Of a stretch of DNA of 64,000 nucleotides, positions 58,401-64,000 are shown piece by piece. The position numbers were made by a program, and so were the translations under genes. Each line of letters begins with the position of its first letter. The first letter of the stretch is position 1. Source of the stretch: Agrypnia vestita (Eukaryota; Arthropoda; Insecta; Trichoptera; Phryganeidae). The notes under the pieces were generated by a model. It saw only the letters and a program-made list of their open reading frames with translations, was not told where the DNA came from and did not search any database. The stretch spans positions 1 through 64,000 of the forward strand of contig JADDOH010000156.1 of assembly GCA_016648135.1 (NCBI GenBank), given 5' to 3'.

Positions 58401-61400
58401 TATAAATTTTACTCTGGCAGTACTGTCTTTTATTTGTTTTTATTTGAAGACTATTATAATATGTACTTATATACATATTATTTTTCAATAATTTTAAATG
58501 GTACATACCATGTTTTGTACTATTAATTAACATGCCAGGTATTTTGTAATTTTGGATAATGGATGGTAAAAATGAATAGCATTTGAAGGGTTGTTTGATG
58601 TTCGTGTTTTACCAATTTTAAAAAGGTGTTATTCTATTAAAAATGAGTTTCAGAGGCGAAAAATGGTTGTTAAATGCATTTTTTTTTTACTTTTTAAATA
58701 CTTTTTTGATATTTTAGTGACATAAATCAATAAAAATTAATCTTGAATTAGCAATAAAACATATTTTTCAAAGACAAAATGCAAATGTCTAATTATCTCA
58801 AAATGACTTGAATGTTAGTTGGCAACTTCTTGCCATGGGGTCTTCAAATATTTCTGATTGCTGTGATAGCCAAATTTTTTTGGTGAAACTCATATAATTG
58901 TGTAAAATTTGTTTTTCAGAAAAAATCCCTCTATTGTAAACACGCTTTTTTGTATAGTTTTATGCGTGAAATATGTTTAGAGAGAATGATAAAAGTACTT
59001 CTGACAAAAAAAATTTTTTTTTTTTTTTAAATAGAGATGTGTACACAGAATTCGTGTCACATCAATATTCTTACTATTTTCAAATTAAGCTAAATGCTTG
59101 TGCTATGAAAATAGGACTAACTTGCTTGTCTGGAGTGAGATTCGAACCTGCGACCTTTGGATCACGAGGCGAGAGTCCTAACCACAAGACCAACAAGCTA
59201 CTCAAAAATCTAATGTCACTCTAAGATCATCTATCAGGGTTAATAACGACGAATATTGCATTTTCAAAATGATTCTTGAAATAAATACGTTTTTCATAAA
59301 ATTGCACATTTTTTACATGAGTTTTACAATTTTTGGTGAATTTCGCAATCGCGTTAATTTTTTTTTTGCTGCCTTGAATTTCGAATAAACAGGGTTACGC
59401 ACAATTCAAGAGGGCAGGGCACGGATGGGGGAGATATTTTTCAGTTATTAATGGGAATATGGATAGTAGGTATGAATGTTAGGAAATTTCTTATTCTTCT
59501 ACTCTTTATCCTATTGGGTCGGGGTCCCTGCACCACATAGGTTCTAACTCTTCCTATCTCCACATCAGCCCAATTTAATTGCAATCTTGCATCGCAGCAG
59601 TCCTCTTCTGCTTTGCCCTGGAATACACGCTTTAGCAGTCTATCTGCCGGCATCTCGATAAATGACAATATGGGTTCCAGTTCGAGACTTTCTCTAATTT
59701 GCGTGTTTCTGATTCTGTCCTTTCTTACTTACTCCTACTATTCCTCGTAGAAATCCCATCTCGACGGCCTGTAGCCTTGAGCGGGTTTTTTGGTCAAGAT
59801 CCAGTGCCTGTGGCCATACACTAGAGTTGGCCTGAAAACTGATTTGAATACTGCTAACTTTAAAACCAAATTAATTAATCAATTAGAAAGACGTACAGAA
59901 AAATCAAATCCATGAAAAAATATTTGGCTGCTACCGGGATTTGAACCACGGATCTCCTCCTTTCCCAGGCAGGCGCGTTATCCAATTACACTATAGAAGC
60001 CTTGTATATTTCCGCGAATATATCGACCTTATCTGTAAGTCTCATTTATTAATTGATTAACATTTATTATCAATTTGATTGCTCTAAAAATGGATAATAA
60101 ATGTTAAGCAGGTAGCTTTAAAAATTTATCAACTAATATTTTTGAAATCGACACCCCTCATTATGGGCATCATCCTACATCTACACATCCTTACGTTTGA
60201 CACTTTTCAGGATTTTTCGGTGCAATATCGTACTGGCTCATGGGTGACAGCGAGTCTAGTGATGAACTGCCACTAGGAGAACTGAAAAAAGTGCCAGGAT
60301 ATCTCAACTCTTCCATCAAGCATCTGGCTGAATTGTTTTCTGTGTGTACCTTTGGTTTTTTAATTTTCCTTGTCTTAGATCGCTAATTTTGATAGTATCA
60401 ATAATTATCTGCCCATGTTGGTCGGTAGAGGTGAGTAGCATACATGGTGTCTCGTAGTTCGTAGCAAAATTTCTCATTCATTGATTCTTTCAGTTCATTC
60501 AATTTTGAATAGATAATATTCTTTACACTTTGGGTCAAATGTTGACAGTTACGGAGATAAGCAAACATTAAAGTTGTCACCACCATAACTGTCAACATTT
60601 GACCCAAAGTGTAAATTCAAAATTGAAAGACGAAGTTTTTGCTCCCAACTTTTGTACATCAACCATAATAAGATGCGAGCACCACTTTCTGAAAAATATT
60701 GTGTGCTTTCAAATAATTTTTCAGTCCATTTATTTAAAAATTTTTTTATAAATATTTTTTTATTTAAAAAAATAAATAATAGAGATGCACACCATTCCCA
60801 AACTAAGCTATGAAAAAGCCTGTGCTATGAAAAGTAAGACTAACTTTCGGTCTGGAATGAGGATCGAATCTGCGACCACTGGATCACTAAGGCCTGATTG
60901 TATCAAGTTAGATTAAAGTAAAAGTTTCTGGATCACTAAGGCCTGATTGTATCAAGTTAGATTAAAGTAAAAGTTTAAAGCATAGATTTTTACGGAAACG
61001 ACATAATTGATTGATGGAGAAGGTAAAAATGTATGCTTTAAATGAACTTTTACTTCAATCCAACTTGATACAACCGGGCCTAAGCAATTGTCTTAACCAT
61101 AACCAGCGATCGCCAAACTTTAAGACTTTGCTGTCTAATAAATTCATCATTTTAAATTCTGCAGACTGTTAATAAATATTTTTAGTATTAAATATATCCA
61201 GAAAAATTTTCTCGCATACCATCACTTTGGCGACCATTAACCAAGACCACGCTAGACCAATAACTTCGACATATACTAGTAGTTATCGTAAAGTTGTGAA
61301 AAATTTCTTTAAATATATAACTCTTATAATTTATTTAAATTAACACAAAAGCATGGGTGGGAACTTAAATAAAAAATATTGTTTTTTTTTTTAGTTGGAT

Positions 61401-63156
61401 GCTACTTCACAAAATGGCCACCTGTCTAGAAACTCTTTCAACTCTTCCGGAATACCTTATGGGAATACTAATAATCTTTCTAGGCGGAATATGGCAACAT
61501 TTAGTTCTTCACTATCTCCAAGAGAAGTGAGCATATTGTTCCATATATATATTTTAAAATTATAATTATACTGAATAAAAATGTGTATTAGGGTGTGTTA
61601 CTTTTTTCAAATTTAATAGTTCTCAAAAGTTGCATTTTTTTATGTTATTAAATGCTGTAATTACAATTTTCCTTAATACTGGTACTTTTTTTGGCTAGTT
61701 CAAAGGCCTTGAAATATAGAAAAAGTTGCAAAATAACATTCCAATCAAAAATATATATATTTTGTATTTACAAATTGTATTAGTAATTAAATGATTTTTT
61801 CTAATAATATATAGCCAGCATGAGGATAACACTATATTAAAGTTCATTAGCGTTAAATTACTATCCTCTTTCGGGCATTTTCGGCTTGTTTCAGGTTGCG
61901 CTCCCGTTATGTGTGCCTCGTTAAGTTAGACCGTCAGTGATAAACAAAACTCCATACTGAAGGTTGTGTTTGTTAACTTACTTGTTTACAACCGTCGTAA
62001 AGTTTCTACATATTATACGTAATAAATTTAAGTGTTTAATTCATTCAGGAAACGAATCACAATGGCATCGAATCCGTCAAGTTCAAAAGAAACCAGAGGT
62101 CATACGAATTTACGTATTTTTGAGAAATATCCTGAAAAATTCAATAGTACTGTGTTACCAACTTATGGAAATATTTTAAGAATTATGAGTGGGCGCGTCA
62201 TGAAATGAAACAGTCAAGTAGTTTAGAACCACAAGCAAAAGTCATCGCTTCTTAAGTGTATTTATTTATGGTTCTCGTGTTTAATTTGTAGAACTCCATA
62301 TTTATTTTTAACAAAATTTAAAATAAATTAAATTTTAATAAATATTATTGAGTTCTGCGGGTCAACTATTTTTAGATGTTACAGCTGTTTCGGCTTGTAA
62401 GGCCATTATCAAACAGTGGATACACCACGTACAAACGACTTATTTATAACATTTTAAGTTACCCCTTCCCCTTTAGAGTAATTAGATATTTGTGGTGAAG
62501 CCCTATATTAATGTTTGTTTTTTCCCGGGCACTTATAACGTTTTCTGCAAGTGTGTTATTTATAAATATTATTTTAATTTATGTCCTTGATTTTGGGTTT
62601 TTTAAAGATATTGAGAAGTGGAGAGAAGATCATTTTTTGTTGATTATTTAAGAGTTTAATATTTGGATCCATTTTATATTTATGTATTTCTAGTTGCTCA
62701 AGTAAATTCATCCTAAAACCTTTTGTTTCTATATGTAAATATCTATAAATAAATTCTATAAAAAAACAACATTTTCAGAATATTTGGCTCGCTAGAACGA
62801 GCCAAAAGTATACTTGAATTGCAATTTTTTTTGCATTTTTGTGTAGTTATAAATGCAATGCAACTTTTGATAACTATAAAGTTTAAAAATAAAAAACCTT
62901 TTTTTTTCCCCATACAAAGTGACACACCCTACTGTGTATCTAGTATGTACATATTTAGTTTCTTAAAATAAGATATTAGTGTACATGTATTTACTTTTTC
63001 TGTTATAATTAAATATATTGTTTTCTTTTCTAGTCTAAGGAACGTGCGAAAAATCTGAAGTATATGGGAAATCCAGATATCCAACCTGTTAAGTCGTATG
63101 AGAATGGATTTTTAGTCCATTTATTGAATCAGATTGCTTCTAGACTGAATGAAACG
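40485..63156 (+). CDS. SMPD4: SMPD4, sphingomyelin phosphodiesterase 4 (neutral sphingomyelinase 3), 3' end outside window
   Basis: Twelve predicted exons in phase: 40485-40508, 40589-40891, 45614-45716, 46304-46520, 48272-48464 (or 48467), 51484-51758, 53335-53524, 53727-53917, 57684-57913, 60211-60341, 61395-61526 and 63034-63156, ~704 codons. Diagnostic stretches are LNLNPFDYYIFHFATYLHNT (across exons 3-4), EVWRSETVLQVFIDIWL, HSWPLDASFRLVLELWFSFI, QPWRYVNLNDE, PFISENLLAYTEIFQ, LTAPKNAIMLFRLTKVFSQT (across an intron) and GNPDIQPVKSYENGFLVHLL. These line up in order with SMPD4, which cleaves sphingomyelin to ceramide and phosphocholine at the ER/nuclear envelope. The C-terminal part with the membrane anchor lies beyond 64000. 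The first exon is tiny and least certain; the donor choice after 48464 is also ambiguous. Introns are filled with transposons. Confidence 0.93.
41870..42062. repeat. Tandem duplication (~114 bp period) at a retrotransposon tail
   Basis: The stretch GAGAAATATATATAAATA followed by AAACATCACTAATTATTC occurs twice, near 41895 and 42009. It directly follows the 3' end of the minus-strand RT relic, where such tails are expected. Confidence 0.65.
42090..43533 (-). pseudogene. Non-LTR retrotransposon reverse transcriptase relic
   Basis: Three minus-strand frames in order: 43533-43276 (KILENYIKKHLENYLKKHNL then QQYGYQKKKSTD), 43214-42756 (FIDYSKEAFDTIDHKSL, GVPQGSILGPYLYIIYV, FADDTALVMYHDN) and 42807-42145 (EYVKTHKYLGLIIDEHFKWD). 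These are the RT domain with its FADD catalytic motif and the thumb region of a jockey/CR1/I-type element. Frameshifts split the frames, and the 5' endonuclease part is missing. It lies antisense in an SMPD4 intron. Confidence 0.85.
44313..45205 (-). mobile_element. Mariner-like element, transposase pseudogene
   Basis: Inverted ends TACTGGGCATGTTCATAAAG (44313-44332) and the inverse of TACTAGGCATATTCATAAAG (45186-45205). The minus-strand frame 44794-44459 ends WELLDHPPN..HLKRWLGGERLENNEE, and a shifted frame nearer the end reads QRYEKCLELNGDYVEK-like. This is the C-terminal third of mariner transposases (DHPPYSPDL..FPHLK region, with a deletion). No intact catalytic triad. Confidence 0.8.
46842..47946. 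mobile_element. hAT-superfamily non-autonomous element with 8-bp target duplication
   Basis: Ends TAGTGATGCAACGAATAC and GTATTCGTTGCATCACTA. ATTTTTAG flanks both sides exactly (46834-46841 and 47947-47954), the 8-base duplication typical of hAT elements. About 1105 bases, with no transposase. It is the intact-ended relative of the truncated copies in the IA-2 intron and carries a separate ~436-base insertion (47212-47647). Confidence 0.88.
47212..47647. mobile_element. Insertion inside the hAT element, possible solo LTR
   Basis: Absent from the related IA-2 intron copies, which run straight across the site. Flanked by CCTTATT on both sides (47205-47211 and 47648-47654). Read on the minus strand it starts TGTAACCGCGCG. 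GC-richer than its host. The short duplication and TG start suggest a solo LTR, but the other end is not a clean CA. Confidence 0.5.
48815..49090 (-). mobile_element. Penelope-like terminal fragment with decayed hammerhead-like core
   Basis: The minus strand near 48880-48930 reads CCTGATAATGGAAGCTGC, then TGGAATCTGAAACGTCAG and AAAGGTCGTAAAAAC, similar in order to the hammerhead ribozyme core (CUGAUGA ... GAAAC ... GUC) found in Penelope-like retroelement ends. On the plus strand CCGAAACGTTGGCCAGAAAG with AGGTCGTAAAAACACGG occurs at 49033-49075, giving a partly inverted layout. The core carries a G-to-A change, so activity is doubtful. Confidence 0.45.
49868..51445. mobile_element. TACAGTGAAT-type MITE split by ~1 kb of other DNA
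   Basis: The left part (49868 to ~50215, start TACAGTGAATCTG) and right part (~51290-51445, ending GCAAATTCGCTGTA) together match the 517-base element at 1794-2310. A GGCCCGGTTG-family fragment sits inside the left part (about 50053-50122). The intervening ~50220-51290 is a later insertion or rearranged host sequence with no recognised gene. Confidence 0.65.
52100..52175 (-). repeat. tRNA-derived SINE head (Arg-tRNA-like)
   Basis: The minus strand reads TAGCGTAATTGGATAACGCG (A-box region with a pairing GCGT/ACGC D stem) and ends GGCTCGAATCCCGGTAGCAG (B-box region). The anticodon arm is degenerate. Other copies: 52353-52419 (+), 53166-53206 (+, 3' part only) and 59926-60002 (-). Each is followed by the same body (AAATATTTTTTTGTGGATTT). 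Confidence 0.65.
52353..52419 (+). repeat. tRNA-derived SINE head (Arg-tRNA-like)
   Basis: AGCGTAATTGGATAATGCGC ... GGTAGAATCCCGGTAGCAGC. The B box is damaged relative to the 53166-53206 copy (GGTTCGAATCCCGG). The same 3' body follows. Confidence 0.65.
53166..53206 (+). repeat. SINE fragment, 3' part of the tRNA-like head
   Basis: GGAAAGGAGGAGATCCATGG followed by TTCGAATCCCGGTAGCAGCC. Only the second half of the head is present, just upstream of SMPD4 exon 7. Confidence 0.6.
54266..54785. mobile_element. Foldback element, ACAGGTGTTAC ends
   Basis: Left ACAGGTGTTACATATTTGGT, right ..GCTGCGAGACACCCTATA. The arms carry AGTCTTCTTCATTC against GAACGAAGAAGACT and the common core (AAGTCAAATAAAATTATTAA). 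Same family as the palindrome centre (2319-3093). Confidence 0.7.
54906..54985. repeat. Short tandem duplication (~38 bp)
   Basis: GACTCACTGTTGATTAAGTA followed by ACGAAGAAGAAG, repeated once with small changes (GACTCACTGTTGGTTGAGTA). Confidence 0.75.
55110..55320. repeat. ~40-bp minisatellite
   Basis: Four to five degenerate units built from CGAAACGCCCACTCTACCGT and CGAATCGCCCGCTGCGCGGT. GC-rich in an AT-rich intron. One reading frame stays open across it (periodic Arg-Asn-Ala-His/Arg-Ile-Ala), but that follows from the repeat and is not good evidence of coding. Confidence 0.8.
55544..55735. repeat. Tandem duplication (~124-bp period)
   Basis: CCCCGCGACGAAAACTGATT followed by TCGAAAAAAAATTTCAACAA occurs at ~55544 and again at ~55668 with few changes. 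Confidence 0.75.
55736..57450. other. Unclassified intronic block of unusual composition
   Basis: Long A-runs alternate with CG-containing words such as GTGCGAAAA, GCGCGCGAAAACGG and CGCCGAAAAAACGC. A motif like GCAGAGAAAA..AAATATGTGCGAAAA recurs near 55980, 56130 and 57330. A GC-balanced centre (56570-57060) includes CCGTTGCGGAGCAGC then AAATATATAAAA. Frames are short and none is recognised. It differs from both flanking intron sequence and the MITEs, and could be an unclassified transposon interior. Confidence 0.4.
58095..58845. mobile_element. Foldback element in SMPD4 intron (CCCATGGCAAGAAGTT arms)
   Basis: GAAGATCCCATGGCAAGAAG at 58116-58135 faces its inverse CTTCTTGCCATGGGGTCTTC at about 58826-58845, each next to a TAACTAACATT / AATGTTAGTT pair. 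Its outer edge on the left has a 22-base tandem duplication (GCACAAATGAAGATCCCATG). Confidence 0.6.
59125..59206 (-). repeat. tRNA-derived SINE (second family)
   Basis: The minus strand reads TTGTTGGTCTTGTGGTTAGG (A box) ... GGTCGCAGGTTCGAATCTCA (B box) and closes with ACAAGC, which pairs with GCTTGT at the start like an acceptor stem. The anticodon arm does not pair cleanly, so this is not a working tRNA gene. A related, interrupted copy is at 60845-61110. Confidence 0.6.
59440..59880 (-). pseudogene. Non-LTR retrotransposon C-terminal relic
   Basis: Minus-strand frames read VFRPTLVYGHRHW, LTKK..., AVEMGFLRGIVGVSKKDRIR and RESLELEPILSFIEMPADRL. This matches the post-RT region of insect non-LTR elements (pattern YGxExWxLTKK ... 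RxLRxIxGVxRxDRIRN). Frameshifts break it and no RT core is present. Confidence 0.7.
59926..60002 (-). repeat. tRNA-derived SINE head (Arg-tRNA-like)
   Basis: Same unit as 52100-52175 (minus-strand B box GGTTCAAATCCCGGTAGCAG). Body and flanks run to about 59869-60110, with short AATTAATCAATTAG / TAATTGATTAA inverted ends. Confidence 0.65.
60440..60650. repeat. Degraded foldback element (ACAGGTGT family)
   Basis: ATGGTGTCTCGTAG at the left and the stem ACACTTTGGGTCAAATGTTG / CAACATTTGACCCAAAGTGT in the middle. It is a shortened relative of 54266-54785. Confidence 0.6.
60879..60976. repeat. Perfect 49-bp tandem duplication across a MITE boundary
   Basis: Unit 1 at 60879-60927 and unit 2 at 60928-60976, each from CTGGATCACTAAGGCCTGAT to AGTAAAAGTTT. 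It covers the SINE-MITE junction, so it formed after the MITE inserted. Confidence 0.9.
60940..61080. mobile_element. PIF/Harbinger-type MITE (GGCCCGGTTG family)
   Basis: Ends GGCCTGATTGTATCAAG and CTTGATACAACCGGGCC, TAA duplication at 60937-60939 and 61081-61083, and inner stem GCATAGATTTTTACGG. Confidence 0.85.
62062..62208 (+). pseudogene. Short unexplained frame in SMPD4 intron, possible transposon ORF remnant
   Basis: A 48-codon frame starting MASNPSSSKETRGHTNLRIF and continuing EKYPEKFNSTVLPTYGNILR. It has ordinary protein-like composition in an AT-rich intron, with an ATG in a good context. I do not recognise it; its shape recalls the N-terminus of BED/zinc-finger hAT-type proteins, without the cysteines. 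Confidence 0.3.
62345..62430 (-). ncRNA. Hammerhead-ribozyme-like remnant of a Penelope-like element
   Basis: The minus strand reads CTGTTTGATAATGGCCTTAC then AAGCCGAAACAGCTGTAAC. A GGC/GCC stem sits between a CUGAUGA-like box (here UUGAUAA) and GAAAC, the arrangement of hammerhead cores in Penelope-like retroelements. Two changes in the first box make self-cleavage unlikely. Confidence 0.4.
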
Positions 63157-63409
63157 GTAATTATTACTTTCCCCCAATTACAACTATATCTTGACTGCCC
63201 TGATACCAATGCATTTCAATACAATAAAATTATTTCTTGGTAAAAGTGTTGAAAGTTTTAAGGAGTTATCAGTTTATTTACATAGTTAAGCCTATCGTTA
63301 ATAATAATAATAATATTACTAAAGTTATTTATAAATATGTACCTGCAAAAGCTGGTGAGATAAAAATGTTGACGATGTAAAGCTGATCGTAGCATAATAC
63401 ATAGAATAA

Positions 63410-63729
63410 AAGTAGGGTCGCTCAGGTGGTTTGGGCGTGTTGAGCGAATGAATGAGGAAAGAATGGTAAGAAAGATATATAATGAAAGGGTTGACGGCGC
63501 TAGAAAGAGAGGGCGACCACGGAAGACGTGGCATGACCAGATTAACCAAATACTGAAAGATGGCCCTGTTAGAAGTCTGAACAACCATCGAGCTTGCATG
63601 CGAAGATGTATGAATGTAGACGAAGCGAAAGTTGTATGTCAGGACAGAAGAGTATGGAGCTCTATCCTCTCTGCCTACCCCCACGGGAAACGGCGTGATG
63701 GTAAGTTAGTTAGTCAGTTAGGCATTTAA
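63410..63729 (+). pseudogene. Non-LTR retrotransposon C-terminal fragment
   Basis: The frame reads SLRWFGRVERMNEERMVRKI, then GARKRGRPRKTWHDQI and WSSILSAYPHGKRRDGK. This is the common LRWxGHVxRM...RGRPRxxW tail of insect non-LTR retrotransposon proteins. The RT domain is absent. It lies in the SMPD4 intron after exon 12. Confidence 0.8.
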
Positions 63730-64000
63730 GGGGTTACGTGTAGTCAGAGGCGCAAAAAATAGACATTTTCAAGATTTTTTTTGAACAGTTGTGTAATGTT
63801 TTGATTCAATACATTTTAAGTAACTAAACCGAAAATTTCAAATAAAATTATTAATATTGGACCACGATAGAAGCTCGATTCTTGACCCCTGTCTTGCAAA
63901 TAGTGCCTCGCGGTGACCATCAGTGCTTATTGGTTTATCTAAATTTAATGAAACAAAAAAAAATATTAGTAGTTCAATAGTTTATCTTGTGCTCAATCGA
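63730..64000. other. SMPD4 intron to window end
   Basis: AT-rich; nothing recognised. The remaining SMPD4 exons lie beyond the window. Confidence 0.5.

Larger units (their letters stand above)
60845..61110 (-). repeat. Second-family SINE interrupted by a MITE
   Basis: SINE words TCTGGAATGAGGATCGAATC and TGCGACC..GGATCACTAA run up to 60939 and resume at 61081 (TAAGCAATTGTCTTAACCAT). The MITE at 60940-61080 lies between, flanked by TAA on both sides. Confidence 0.65.

Noticed and set aside
63258..63684. 113- and 119-codon minus-strand frames near the window end
   Set aside because: Antisense to the non-LTR retrotransposon tail on the plus strand (RGRPRKTW, SAYPHGKR).

Overview
This is an AT-rich animal nuclear window that looks like an insect, most probably a moth or butterfly. 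The reasons are small split genes with GT-AG introns and animal-specific products, short TTAGG-type runs, frequent TACCTAC/AGGTAGG words, and a dense load of PIF/Harbinger, hAT, mariner, piggyBac-like and pogo/Tigger-like repeats plus tRNA-derived SINEs. There are no operons, CRISPR arrays or bacterial features.

Layout. 1-5411: a ~5.4-kb palindrome whose two arms each carry the last two coding exons of an IA-2/PTPRN-type receptor pseudophosphatase, facing opposite ways; the left arm runs off the window. 5412-18600: mostly non-coding repeats, including a PIF/Harbinger relic (8222-8959), a 3.4-kb inverted repeat (10272-13652) and a nested PIF/Harbinger element (15828-17861). 19005-24499 (+): complete five-exon GLOD4 gene (288 codons), with a piggyBac-like remnant and foldback elements in its introns. 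24500-28900: intergenic, with a non-LTR retrotransposon tail and a Tigger-like element. 28904-32643 (-): complete three-exon NCBP3 gene (598 codons). 33400-36050: a large GC-rich foldback element. 36050-40480: intergenic, with an LTR-like GC-rich block. 40485 to beyond 63156 (+): SMPD4, with 12 predicted coding exons here (704 codons) and the 3' end missing. Its introns are inflated by a reverse-transcriptase relic, a mariner-like pseudogene, an intact-ended hAT element, foldback elements, SINEs and further retrotransposon tails.

The four host genes are functionally unrelated (secretory-granule pseudophosphatase, vicinal-oxygen-chelate protein, nuclear cap binding, nuclear-envelope/ER sphingomyelinase). 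The most notable features are the IA-2 terminal-exon palindrome, centred exactly on a foldback element; several foldback families that share internal arms but carry different ends; and host splice acceptors lying next to transposon ends. Identifications rest on reading translations and repeats by eye; no database search was run.
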